Origin: an uncultured Bacilli bacterium
Lineage (GTDB): Bacteria > Bacillota_I > Bacilli_A > RF39 > UBA660
Reading direction: 5' to 3'
DNA: 64,000 nt
Assembly: GCA_934130005.1 (NCBI GenBank)
Contig: CAKOXD010000007.1
Coordinates: 1-64,000, forward strand
Shown: positions 35,140 through 44,443 of the stretch, one piece after another
Numbering within the stretch: the stretch's first letter is position 1
How the letters are laid out: every line of letters starts with the position of its first letter
Program-made: the position numbers and the translations under genes
The notes under the pieces: generated by a model
Seen by the model: the letters and a program-made list of their open reading frames with translations, nothing else
Told to the model about the DNA's origin: nothing
Database searches by the model: none

Positions 35140-35694
35140 ATGAAAAAGAAAGTTATATTAGTATTAGTTGGAACATTATTTTTAACATTAAGTGTTGGTT
35201 GTGATAAAACAAATAAAAAAGAAAATAAAACAGTTCAAAATAAAATAAATGGTAATTGTAGTGCTATTGATTGTATAAAAAAATTAAATACAAAAAGTAC
35301 TGTAGAAGAAATTAATAAAGTAATTGGAATAGACGGAATTTTAACTGATGAAAAATATAATAAATATACTTGGAAGATTTCAGATACTGATGAAGTAACA
35401 GCTACATATTATTCTAGTAATAAAGCAAATATAGAGGCTACTTATGATAAAAACACTTTAAAAAATAATAAAGTTGATTTTTCAAAATATAATGAAATAA
35501 AAACTGCTTTAAAAAATGGAGAAAAAGTATCATATGAAGAATTTAAAGAAAAAGTTGGAGGAGTAGATGGTACTTTAGTTGAAATAAGTTCAATAAGTAA
35601 TAAATATACTTGGGTTAATAAAGATGGTGGATATTTAACAGCTACATTTTCAAATACCAGTGATAAATGTACATTTATAGTTGGAAGATTTTAG
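35140..35694 (+). CDS. Lipoprotein with two BLIP/DUF3862-like repeats
   Basis: A 184-residue lipoprotein from ATG 35140 (GGAGGG upstream). The lipobox is LSVGC (Cys21). The rest consists of two related units of about 70 residues: each has a helix beginning near IKKLNTKSTVEEINKVIG or EIKTALKNGEKVSYEEF, then a GIDG/GVDG turn, a KYTW strand and a TATY/TATF strand. This is the layout of the BLIP-like (DUF3862) fold known from small exported proteins that bind other proteins. The target is unknown. Confidence 0.78.
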   Translation: MKKKVILVLVGTLFLTLSVGCDKTNKKENKTVQNKINGNCSAIDCIKKLNTKSTVEEINKVIGIDGILTDEKYNKYTWKISDTDEVTATYYSSNKANIEATYDKNTLKNNKVDFSKYNEIKTALKNGEKVSYEEFKEKVGGVDGTLVEISSISNKYTWVNKDGGYLTATFSNTSDKCTFIVGRF

Positions 35695-35712
35695 GCTTAA
35701 AGCCTTTTTTTC
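35693..35712 (+). terminator. Terminator of the lipoprotein gene
   Basis: Stem AGGCTT (35693-35698) with AAGCCT (35700-35705), then a long T tract. It overlaps the TAG stop. Confidence 0.75.
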
Positions 35713-35781
35713 TTTTTTTTAAAAATTACTTTTTTTTTTTACTATTTTGAGATATACTATATATAAAATAGGAGGGATATT

Positions 35782-37353
35782 GTGATACTTAGAAAACCTT
35801 ATAAATTTCTTATTAAAAATTTTAGAATCATTCATATTTTGCTTGCAATTACTAGTATTTATTTACTTATAAAAACGAATGCTATTTTAGGATTTTTAAA
35901 TAGCTATTTAAAATCAACAGATACTTTAGTAGCAAGTGGTACTGCAAGTGAATACTTTAATGGATTAATGACTTTTCTAGTAATTGTAATGATCGCTGGT
36001 ACATTGCTTATATTATTTATTATGAAAATGAAAGATAAACCTGTAGTTTTTTATATTATAAATTTAGCAATTTATATATTAGTTGGTATAATATATGTAT
36101 ATGATAGTACTACTATTCAAAAACTAGAATTAAGTGCGTTAGATGTAAGAACAATTAAATTAGCAAGCGATTTTACTCTTATATGTTTTATGTCACAAAC
36201 ATTAAGCTCTATAATTCTCTTTGTTAGAGGAATAGGGTTTGATATAAAAAAATTTAATTTTGGTGAAGATTTAAAATTAGATATTACTGAAAAAGATAAT
36301 GAAGAATTTGAATTTGATTTAAATATAGACAAAAATAAAATAAAAAGAAATATAAGAAAAAATATAAGAAATATAAAATATACTTATCATGAAAATAAAT
36401 TTTTAGTTAATATGATTTTTGTCGCTATACTAATTATTATAGGAATAATGTTGTTTTTAAATTTTGAAGTATTTAATAAAACTTATAGAAAAGGGCAATA
36501 CATAAATACTATAAATTATAGTTATAATATTACTGATAGTTATTTAATAAATACAGATTACAAAGATAATAAAATAACTAATAATTATTTAGTAGTTACA
36601 AAACTAAATATTAAAAGTAAAATGAGTGCAAAAAATAGCTTTGGTATTTCAAGTATTCAATTACATATTGGTAAAACAACATATAAACCAACTTTTAAAT
36701 ATAAAAATAATTTACTTGATTTTGGTGAAACGTATATAAAACAAAATTTAACTAATGATTATGAAGAATATTTAGTTACATTTGAAATACCTAAAGAATA
36801 TAAAAATAAAAAAATGTATTTAATATATAAAGATAGCAATAATAAAGAATATAAGGTAAGATTAAAAAATACTGATTTTAAAACGAATAAAATAAAAGCA
36901 AAATTAAATGACTATATAAAACTAAATGATGAATTATATAAAGGTATTAAATTTAAAATATCTAACTATGAAATAAATAATAAAATTAAAGCTACATATA
37001 ATTTTTGTGAAACAAATACAAATTGTTATGAATCATATGAATATATATATCCTTTATATATAGACAATCATAATAAAACAATACTTAAAATAGAATCAGA
37101 TATAGATTTTAATGAAGTAAAAATAAAAAACATAAACGATTTATCAGATTTTATAGAATATTATGGAAAAATAAAGTATGTAGTGAATAATGAAGAAAAA
37201 GTAATGAATACAAAAATAAGAGAAGTTATTCCAAGTAAGAGTAATAAAAAAGGTGTTTATTATTTTGAAATATATGATGATATTAAAGATGCTACACAAA
37301 TATCATTAATATTAAAAGTTAGAAATACAGAATATGAATATGTCTTAAAATAG
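35782..37353 (+). CDS. Unknown membrane protein with large extracytoplasmic domain, head of the Tad/T4SS region
   Basis: A 523-residue protein. The start is GTG 35782 with AGGAGG at 35770-35775. Hydrophobic helices lie at about 17-37, 60-80, 88-108 and 123-147. A charged, Lys/Asp-rich cytoplasmic stretch (155-205) follows, then another helix (about 208-228) and some 290 residues of beta-rich sequence that should be outside. I recognise no family. It has its own terminator, so it is a separate transcription unit from the pilus genes; assigning it to the machine rests on position only. Confidence 0.65.
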   Translation: MILRKPYKFLIKNFRIIHILLAITSIYLLIKTNAILGFLNSYLKSTDTLVASGTASEYFNGLMTFLVIVMIAGTLLILFIMKMKDKPVVFYIINLAIYILVGIIYVYDSTTIQKLELSALDVRTIKLASDFTLICFMSQTLSSIILFVRGIGFDIKKFNFGEDLKLDITEKDNEEFEFDLNIDKNKIKRNIRKNIRNIKYTYHENKFLVNMIFVAILIIIGIMLFLNFEVFNKTYRKGQYINTINYSYNITDSYLINTDYKDNKITNNYLVVTKLNIKSKMSAKNSFGISSIQLHIGKTTYKPTFKYKNNLLDFGETYIKQNLTNDYEEYLVTFEIPKEYKNKKMYLIYKDSNNKEYKVRLKNTDFKTNKIKAKLNDYIKLNDELYKGIKFKISNYEINNKIKATYNFCETNTNCYESYEYIYPLYIDNHNKTILKIESDIDFNEVKIKNINDLSDFIEYYGKIKYVVNNEEKVMNTKIREVIPSKSNKKGVYYFEIYDDIKDATQISLILKVRNTEYEYVLK

Positions 37354-37373
37354 GTTTTTAACCTATTTTTTTA
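37348..37373 (+). terminator. Terminator before the pilus gene block
   Basis: Stem AAATAGGTT (37348-37356) with AACCTATTT (37360-37368) and a T run, overlapping the stop codon of the gene before. Confidence 0.85.
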
Positions 37374-37401
37374 AAAAATTGTTTTATTTGACAAAATATT
37401 A

Positions 37402-37410
37402 TGTTATAAT
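37402..37410 (+). promoter_or_regulatory. Extended -10 promoter at the head of the Tad/T4SS operon
   Basis: TGTTATAAT is an extended -10 element, about 36 bases before GTG 37446. TTGACA at 37388-37393 is too close (11 bp) to be its -35. Confidence 0.55.
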
Positions 37411-37445
37411 TGTTGATGAGAATAGGAAGGCTGGAGAGTGATATA

Positions 37446-38087
37446 GTGAAGAAATTATTTTGGTTTTCTATTATGTTGTTCTTAACTTTCTTTTTGCCTT
37501 ATAAGGTAAATGCAGAATGTAGTGATAAAGAAATAATAAGACTACAAAATTTAGCTAAAAATGTAAATTATAGTTATGAATATAATGAAAATACTAAAAA
37601 ATTTTCTATAACATTCAACAACTTAAAAAAAGATATTGTTTTAAAAGATGATTATAACAATAGAAATTATAATGTTGATGGCGAAGTAACATTTAATGAT
37701 AGATATTCAAATACTTATAGATTTTATATATATGCTAAAGATAATAAATGTATTAATGATGTTTTAACAACAAAAGTTATAAAACTTCCTGTTTATAATA
37801 ATTATTATAATAATTCATTATGTCAGGGTATAGAAGATTATTCTTATTGCAATAAATGGATTAATAATAATGTTTCATATGATATATGGTATAAAAAAGT
37901 AACAGAGTATAGAAAAACTATTCAAGATACAAAAGAAAATAAAAAAGAAGTAAAAGGAATATTTGATGGAATAAGTGAGATACTTATGAAAGTATATGTT
38001 AATTATTATTATATAATATTACCTTTAATAATAATTACTTTATGTACAATTATATACTTTAAAAATAAAAAAGATGATTTAGTATAG
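37446..38087 (+). CDS. Exported, C-terminally anchored protein of unknown function
   Basis: A 213-residue protein. I choose GTG 37446, since it gives a clean signal peptide (MKKLFWFSIMLFLTFFLPYK, cleavage after VNA) and has GGAG nine bases upstream; the more upstream TTG frame would bury the signal. The exported domain has five cysteines (EC, KC, LCQG, YCNKW and one more) and a beta-rich part, followed by a C-terminal membrane helix (about 185-206) and a short basic tail. First gene of the main block, nine bases before the 917-residue protein. No known family. Confidence 0.65.
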   Translation: MKKLFWFSIMLFLTFFLPYKVNAECSDKEIIRLQNLAKNVNYSYEYNENTKKFSITFNNLKKDIVLKDDYNNRNYNVDGEVTFNDRYSNTYRFYIYAKDNKCINDVLTTKVIKLPVYNNYYNNSLCQGIEDYSYCNKWINNNVSYDIWYKKVTEYRKTIQDTKENKKEVKGIFDGISEILMKVYVNYYYIILPLIIITLCTIIYFKNKKDDLV

Positions 38088-38096
38088 GAGGTATAT

Positions 38097-40850
38097 ATGA
38101 AACCAAATAAATTAAATAAAATACTAACCTTATTATTTATATTTATGTGTAGTATGATGCTTTTAAATAATCAAGTTAAAGCAGATGCTTACAATGGTAA
38201 AGGTGGAATTGTTGGTTCTAAAGTAAGACCTGGAGATTCATGTAGTTTTAATTGGTGTGCTAAAAATAATCAGCGCCATACAACAGTTAAGGTTAGTGTA
38301 TGGTATATTGATAGCAATGGTAATTGGAAAGGTACAGATTCTAATAATCCATATAGTGGTGTTTTTTGGTCGAATGATACAAACTTTGTAAAGAATACAT
38401 TAGGATTTAATGTACAGTTTATTGATGTTGATCAAAGCATATGGAATGGAGTTACAAATAGTAATTCACGTAAATTTGAAATATTGAGCCAAAATATTGC
38501 TAGATATTTTGGATGTGATAACGAAACTGGTACATGCAATGATGTAAATAATATAAGAGGATATTTGGATAAGGTTTATCCAAATTGGAGAACAGATTTT
38601 AATTTAAAAAGTGAACCATCTAGTAAAACTAAAGAAGCAGTACAAGGTTATAGAATTATAATAGAACCTGTAATTTCATATATTGCTGATAATACTTATT
38701 ATCTTACGACAGTTAAAGAAAGAGCTGGGTTAGGTATTAGTGATAAAAATAATTCTTATAGCTTTGATGACATTGCACAATTCTTTTATACATCTTGGAA
38801 TGATGTTCATGTTAAGTCTTTTACTGCTAATGAATGTCGCGGTAAATCAATGAGTGAAGTTGCTAGTATAAGAAATGGCTGTGGATATAACATTATTGAT
38901 ATTACTAAAGGAATTGATCTTCCTAAATGTTATAGTACTACTGTTGAAAGAAATAATCCAGTATGTAGAAATTCAGATAGAAATAACATAGGTACATATA
39001 GTGAAAAATATAGTGAAATTCCATGTGATGGTAGCGATGTTACGGAACAGCAAAAAACTAATACTGAATATGGAAAATTAATGAATTCAACAAGAGAAGA
39101 TTGTAATATTTATTGTATAGAATCAGCAACTACAAATTTTCCAGGAAGTATTTCTTCTAAATTATCATTAAATATGGTTCCATCTGAAGGTGCATATTTT
39201 GCTTGGCCTACTATGAGAAGCAGAAATGGCTTATATACAATGAGCATGACTTCAAAATTTACTTGTAGAATTGTAAGAAAAGGAAATTCATGCGATACAA
39301 ATACTTTAGTTAATGCTGTTAAGAGCAAAATAGAAAGTAATGAAATGAAATTTGGAGCTAAATTAACAGCCGGAACAAACAGAAAAATAAATACTGAATC
39401 CCTTGTAAAAGATGGCGATCCAATTGATAAGTCAAATACAAGTGGTGCATCAAATTTCAGCAATAATGTTAGTGGTGAAATAACATTTGAAAGAACACAA
39501 TATTTAAAAATAAATGGAAGCACTAATAGATATTATAATAGAGTTACAGATGCCACTTCTGATTCAAAACCAAATAGCAATGATAATTTAAAAAATATAT
39601 TTGATAGAAAACAAGGAGTTGTATCATTAAAGAAAAATGATGATACAAATAATGATTATAAATTAGTACTTAGCAATATTAGCTTAGGAAGCAATAATAT
39701 TTTTGGAACAGATGATGCTTATAGTTATGTATGTTCATATGCAATAACTAATGATAGTTGTTTATGTCCTGAAGGTTCACCAAAATCTGAATTTGATATT
39801 TATCATGAGCTAACTGAAGAAGAACTAAAAGGAAAAACTTGCTCACAATTACAACAAGAATATTGCTATGATAATTCAGGATATTATTGTGTTTTACCAA
39901 GTAAGGAAAAGAAAAATATAACTACTTGCGTACAAAACAAAATAAAAGAAGGATTAACTACAACAGAAGCAATAGATAAATGTACAGAAGAAGATCCTGA
40001 TTGTAAAAATATATGTCAAAATAAAAAAACAGGTGAACTTGTTAATATTGAAGACTGTATGAATAGAAATAATAATAATTATGCATTCTGTGAAAATGTT
40101 TATTGCAGAAGCAATATTCCATGTGAAACATGCTGTGTTGACAATGGTGATAATTGTGAATGGGTAAAAAAAGATGCTAAATTATTTAAGAAAAAATGTG
40201 TAAATGATGGAATAACATATGACGATTGCGAGGATAAAAAGTTCTCTTGTCCAGGTGGAGAAGAAAATATGAAAGATCCAACAACATGTTTTACAAATGG
40301 ATTAAAGGGTACAGGATATGGATCTATAGAGGCAGCACTTAATGCTGGAAGAGAAGATTTAGTAAATAAAATATTTCATTCTTGCCAAATAGAGGTATGT
40401 CCAAGTGGTAAAAAAATAATTTATAGAGTAATTGATCTAAATGATCCATTCCCAGGTAAAACAGGTAATAAAAAAACAGGTTTAACAGGATTTTCAAATA
40501 CTGGTGGTAGAAGTAGAAAACCAGGAAGCAATTGGAATTCAACTGAACTTGTAAGCAAAAAAATATTAAATGCTAGGGGTGCAAAAGGATATAAATTATA
40601 TACTGAAAAGCAACCATTATATAAAATTACATTAACTCCAAGTATAATAAAAGAAATTAGAAAATATAATAAAAGCACTAATTATTCTGATTTCACATTA
40701 AATTGTACAGGTGATAATAAAAGCTCTAAATGTATTAGTAAATTTATACATGAAGAATTGAAACAAAAAGGAACAAATGTAGTAGAAGGTTTATGTGCTA
40801 GTATAACTAATTCAGGAGAATTTGATGAATGCTACGGAGGAGGTAATTAG
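38097..40850 (+). CDS. Large cysteine-rich exported protein (possible pilus tip/adhesin)
   Basis: A 917-residue protein with a signal peptide (about residues 1-30, ending QVKADA) and AGGAGG upstream. It has about 40 cysteines, many in the second half in closely spaced groups (for example CSQLQQEYC, CKNIC, CETCC), suggesting disulfide-stabilised modules outside the cell. No LPxTG motif, membrane anchor or repeat is seen, so it must be held by partners. It is adjacent, base to base, to the pseudopilin-like gene at 40851. I recognise no family; position and size suggest a tip or surface subunit of the pilus machine. This is inference. Confidence 0.7.
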   Translation: MKPNKLNKILTLLFIFMCSMMLLNNQVKADAYNGKGGIVGSKVRPGDSCSFNWCAKNNQRHTTVKVSVWYIDSNGNWKGTDSNNPYSGVFWSNDTNFVKNTLGFNVQFIDVDQSIWNGVTNSNSRKFEILSQNIARYFGCDNETGTCNDVNNIRGYLDKVYPNWRTDFNLKSEPSSKTKEAVQGYRIIIEPVISYIADNTYYLTTVKERAGLGISDKNNSYSFDDIAQFFYTSWNDVHVKSFTANECRGKSMSEVASIRNGCGYNIIDITKGIDLPKCYSTTVERNNPVCRNSDRNNIGTYSEKYSEIPCDGSDVTEQQKTNTEYGKLMNSTREDCNIYCIESATTNFPGSISSKLSLNMVPSEGAYFAWPTMRSRNGLYTMSMTSKFTCRIVRKGNSCDTNTLVNAVKSKIESNEMKFGAKLTAGTNRKINTESLVKDGDPIDKSNTSGASNFSNNVSGEITFERTQYLKINGSTNRYYNRVTDATSDSKPNSNDNLKNIFDRKQGVVSLKKNDDTNNDYKLVLSNISLGSNNIFGTDDAYSYVCSYAITNDSCLCPEGSPKSEFDIYHELTEEELKGKTCSQLQQEYCYDNSGYYCVLPSKEKKNITTCVQNKIKEGLTTTEAIDKCTEEDPDCKNICQNKKTGELVNIEDCMNRNNNNYAFCENVYCRSNIPCETCCVDNGDNCEWVKKDAKLFKKKCVNDGITYDDCEDKKFSCPGGEENMKDPTTCFTNGLKGTGYGSIEAALNAGREDLVNKIFHSCQIEVCPSGKKIIYRVIDLNDPFPGKTGNKKTGLTGFSNTGGRSRKPGSNWNSTELVSKKILNARGAKGYKLYTEKQPLYKITLTPSIIKEIRKYNKSTNYSDFTLNCTGDNKSSKCISKFIHEELKQKGTNVVEGLCASITNSGEFDECYGGGN

Positions 40851-41252
40851 ATGAAAGAATCATTTTGGGGAGCAATGATTATCTCCTTTGGAGTTATTTC
40901 GATACTATTTATTTACTTTTTTCAAAATGTTACTAATACAGATCAACAAAATTATAATTTACTTAGAGAAACAACAGAAGCAGCTATGTATGATTCAATA
41001 GATACTGTTGAATATCAAAAAACAGGTAATATAAGAATAAACGCAGATAAATTTGTTGAAAACTTTGTAAGAAGATATGCAAATAATGCAAGTTTATCAA
41101 ACACATATGTTATTGAAATATACGACATAAGTGAATATCCACCTAAAGTTAGTTTACTTGTAAAATCAAGCGAACAAACAAATGTTACAGGTGATATTAT
41201 GACATTTGATATAACAAATAGAATAGATGCTATTTTAGAAACATCATATTAG
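40851..41252 (+). CDS. TadE/pseudopilin-like protein (DUF5411-like)
   Basis: A 133-residue protein with one N-terminal hydrophobic helix (about 8-26, after MKESFWGAM) and a hydrophilic C-terminal domain, the layout of TadE/TadF minor pilins. Its size and beginning resemble the small DUF5411 family of uncultured Bacillota; that match is from memory and uncertain. It starts directly at the stop of the 917-residue protein gene. It probably sits in the membrane as a minor pilin. Confidence 0.6.
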   Translation: MKESFWGAMIISFGVISILFIYFFQNVTNTDQQNYNLLRETTEAAMYDSIDTVEYQKTGNIRINADKFVENFVRRYANNASLSNTYVIEIYDISEYPPKVSLLVKSSEQTNVTGDIMTFDITNRIDAILETSY

Positions 41253-41319
41253 TTCTAAATTTTGATTTTCAAAATTAGATATAGATACGAAATTGAAGGA
41301 ATAAGAAAGGAAGATAAAG

Positions 41320-42171
41320 ATGAATAATTTTATGATTTCGTTACAAAAATTCTTTAAAAATAAGAATACAGTTACTATTATAGGAGTAATAGCAATAATA
41401 CTAATCTTAATTTTTGGATATAGATATCAAATTAAGAAACAAGTAAATCCAGTTACTGGAATACCAGTAGCAGCACAAACAATACAACCAAGAACAAAAA
41501 TAACAGATGATATGCTTACATATATAGATGTAGCACCAATAGTACTTCAAAAAGGAGATGTAATAACAAGCAAATCTGCTATTATAGGAAAATATAGCAA
41601 TTATAATACAATCATTCCTAAAGGAAGTATGTTTTACAAAAATACAGTTATAAATGAATCAGAATTACCAGATTCAGCATTTATCGATGTAGAAGAAGGA
41701 CAAGTTCCATATAACTTTCCAGTTACAATGGATTCAACATATGGAAATTCAATTTTCCCAGGTAATTATATTGATATTTACATGAAAGCTGTAAGAAAAG
41801 ATGGAAAATTAATGGTAGGAAAATTACTTGAAAATGTAAAAGTACTTGCTGTTAAAGATTCATCAGGTAAACATGTATTTGAAAATACAGATGAATCAAG
41901 AACACCAGCATTCTTAATATTTGGTGTAGAACCAGAAATTAATATATTACTTAGAAAAGCAAGCTATATGAGCAGCTATTCAGTAGTATTATTCCCAGTT
42001 CCACATGGTGCAGCTGTAAAAGAAGAAGGAGCAACAACAGTTACTTCACAAACATTAAAAGACTTCATAAATGCCAATACAGTAGCAAATGATGAAATTG
42101 AAGATAAAAAAACAGATGAAAATACAACTACAGATAATACAAAAACAACAGATACAACAAAACAAGGATAA
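41320..42171 (+). CDS. cpaB: CpaB/RcpC-like pilus assembly protein
   Basis: A 283-residue protein with an N-terminal membrane helix (about 19-35) followed by a SAF domain (about 45-115: VAAQTIQPRTKITDDML, IIPKGSMFYKNTVI) and a second beta domain (120-235) of the RcpC type. A Thr/Asp-rich tail closes it. CpaB is a core component of Tad pili, believed to guide the fibre; in this monoderm there is no secretin partner. Six bases separate it from cpaF, so the two are co-transcribed. Confidence 0.82.
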   Translation: MNNFMISLQKFFKNKNTVTIIGVIAIILILIFGYRYQIKKQVNPVTGIPVAAQTIQPRTKITDDMLTYIDVAPIVLQKGDVITSKSAIIGKYSNYNTIIPKGSMFYKNTVINESELPDSAFIDVEEGQVPYNFPVTMDSTYGNSIFPGNYIDIYMKAVRKDGKLMVGKLLENVKVLAVKDSSGKHVFENTDESRTPAFLIFGVEPEINILLRKASYMSSYSVVLFPVPHGAAVKEEGATTVTSQTLKDFINANTVANDEIEDKKTDENTTTDNTKTTDTTKQG

Positions 42172-42176
42172 GATAA

Positions 42177-43526
42177 ATGAATGATTCAATGTTTTCCCAA
42201 ATCGATTTTGGACCATTGGATGGCTATTTAAAAGATGATGATATAACAGATATTTCTTATAGCAATAATGGTCAGGTTTGGATTAAAACTTTATCAAAAG
42301 GTATCTTTAGGGTCGAAAATGAAGCTGTAAACAATGCATTTATGGAAAAATTGGCATTTCAATGTGCCAATGTTATGGGTAAAACATTTAATATGGCTCA
42401 TCCATTTTTGGACGCTGAAGGAGCAGAATTACGTCTTAATTTTGTTCATGAATCGATTGCTAAAAATGGTATAGCTGTGTTAATTCGTAAGACACCAGCT
42501 AAGATTAGACTAGAAAAAGACAAATTAATAAAAGATGATTATATATCACTTGATATACATGATTTTCTAATCTATTGCGTTCAGGGGCATTGTAATATAA
42601 TTGTATGTGGAGAAACCGGTTCTGGTAAAACCGAATTCGTAAAATATTTAGCAGCTCATACAAAAGAAGATGAAAAATTAATTACAATAGAGGATACTTT
42701 GGAATTACATTTAGACCGTATATTTCCTCATCGTGATATAGTAGCAATGAAAACAAACAACATTGCTTCTTATACCGATGTATTAGTAACCTGCATGAGA
42801 CAAAACCCTAAATGGATTTTACTATCCGAGGTTCGTAGTGCAGAGGCTGTACTTGCAGTAAGAAACTCAATTTCTTCAGGACACTATATTTTATCAACAA
42901 TACATGCTGATAAAGCATCTAGTATTCCTAATCGTATGTATAGCTTACTTGAAACAAATCAAGATATTGACCAATTCTTGAAATCAATTTATAGATATAT
43001 TCAAATTGGAGTATATATAAGAGGATATCAAGATAAAAGAACAAAGCATTTCCATCGTGAAATAGCTGAAGTAACAGAATTTTATGTTACTGAAGATAAT
43101 AAAGCAGAATATAATACAATTTATAGAAAAACAACATCAGGAAAAGTAATAAGAAAAAGTCCATCAAAATATTTAATTGACTATTTAGATGCACAAGGTG
43201 TAACTTTACCAAAAGATATAATAAAAGAAGGAGAAACTATTGATGAATTAATGGTTAATCCAAATAATAATCAATCTAATATAGCTCAAAATCAAAATTT
43301 GCAAAATAATACGAATATAAATCAAACTGTAAATAGAAATGTAAATCAAAATAATTTTAGTGGACAAGTTAATAATCAAGTACCATATCAAAGAATTATA
43401 AATAGAGAAAATAGTGAAGTAAATAGAACATATCAAAATAATCAAGCCATAAATAATGGTCAAGCATATAGACAAGTACCTACAAATGGTGTAAACTTTA
43501 ACTATCAAGATCAGAATAAAGCATAA
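42177..43526 (+). CDS. cpaF: CpaF/TadA-type secretion ATPase with Asn/Gln-rich tail
   Basis: A 449-residue hexameric ATPase of the VirB11/TadA superfamily that powers pilus assembly. Walker A is GETGSGKTE (145-153), the Asp box IEDTLELH follows, Walker B is KWILLSEVRSAEAVL, and the His box is STIHADKASS. The usual CpaF N-terminal domain is present from residue 1. Residues about 360-449 form a low-complexity, Asn/Gln-rich tail (NQSNIAQNQNLQNN and similar), unusual for this family. The first half uses CGT for Arg more often than its neighbours, which use AGA. Confidence 0.92.
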   Translation: MNDSMFSQIDFGPLDGYLKDDDITDISYSNNGQVWIKTLSKGIFRVENEAVNNAFMEKLAFQCANVMGKTFNMAHPFLDAEGAELRLNFVHESIAKNGIAVLIRKTPAKIRLEKDKLIKDDYISLDIHDFLIYCVQGHCNIIVCGETGSGKTEFVKYLAAHTKEDEKLITIEDTLELHLDRIFPHRDIVAMKTNNIASYTDVLVTCMRQNPKWILLSEVRSAEAVLAVRNSISSGHYILSTIHADKASSIPNRMYSLLETNQDIDQFLKSIYRYIQIGVYIRGYQDKRTKHFHREIAEVTEFYVTEDNKAEYNTIYRKTTSGKVIRKSPSKYLIDYLDAQGVTLPKDIIKEGETIDELMVNPNNNQSNIAQNQNLQNNTNINQTVNRNVNQNNFSGQVNNQVPYQRIINRENSEVNRTYQNNQAINNGQAYRQVPTNGVNFNYQDQNKA

Positions 43527-43537
43527 GGAGGTATAAA

Positions 43538-44443
43538 ATGGAATATATAATATTTTTATTGATTGGATTTATTGCAGTTTTTGTAATAGCATATAGAAGC
43601 AGTAGTGGTGAAAAAGTATATAAGTATATTTCTACAAATGCTGGAAATATTTATAATAGAGTTTCTCCATACTCTTATAAAGAAGTAGAAAAAAAAGTAA
43701 AAGAATTAGGACAAGATTTTACTAAAAAACAATATATAATTCAAATAGCTGTTTTTGCATCTGCAGCAGCAGTTATAACATATTTGTATTTTTATAGTAT
43801 TGTAGTTTCTATTATATATGCTATTATTGCTGTATCTGCAATTCCATATTTAAAATACTTGAGATGCAAAAGAATTTATAGCGAATTTATATTTGAACAA
43901 ATTCAAGTATATACTACAAACGTTATAATGGAATTTGCAACCACTCAATCATTTGTAAAAGCTTTGGAAGGTGTATATGAATCAGGTGTACTAGAAGATC
44001 CTGTAAGAAGCGATGTTAAATTAATGATAGACTTAGCTTATGATAATGGTACAATTGATGAATCAATTAAATTCTTTAATGATAAATATGATTATTATAT
44101 TGTAAAAAATACTCATCAATTATTCTTGCAAATTACAAATGAGGGTTCAAAAAACTCAAGTGATGCTTTAGAAAACATGAGTCAAGATATAGATATGCTT
44201 GTTGAAGCTGTATACCGCGATAGAATAGATAGAGCAGCTTTCCACAAAAAATTTATTAGATTTGGTATAGTTTTATACTTAATGGTTATGTTAATACAAT
44301 TCCTTTTAAGTACAACAAGCTATATTGAATTATTAAATAGTAATATAGCTGTAAAACTATTACTTCACTTAATAATAATAATAAATAGTTATTTCTTACT
44401 TAATGGTGAGAAATTCTATAATGAGAATGTGGGGGCTGAATAA
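43538..44443 (+). CDS. tadB: TadB-like pilus platform protein
   Basis: A 301-residue inner-membrane platform protein of the GspF/TadB type. It has one N-terminal helix (2-20), a pair at about 65-85 and 88-105, a long cytoplasmic helical domain (110-225) with FAYDNGT-like turn and SSDALENMSQDIDMLV, and two helices at the end (about 240-260 and 268-290). TadB and TadC together form the platform that converts ATPase motion into pilin insertion. Its last base is the first of the next gene. Confidence 0.82.
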   Translation: MEYIIFLLIGFIAVFVIAYRSSSGEKVYKYISTNAGNIYNRVSPYSYKEVEKKVKELGQDFTKKQYIIQIAVFASAAAVITYLYFYSIVVSIIYAIIAVSAIPYLKYLRCKRIYSEFIFEQIQVYTTNVIMEFATTQSFVKALEGVYESGVLEDPVRSDVKLMIDLAYDNGTIDESIKFFNDKYDYYIVKNTHQLFLQITNEGSKNSSDALENMSQDIDMLVEAVYRDRIDRAAFHKKFIRFGIVLYLMVMLIQFLLSTTSYIELLNSNIAVKLLLHLIIIINSYFLLNGEKFYNENVGAE

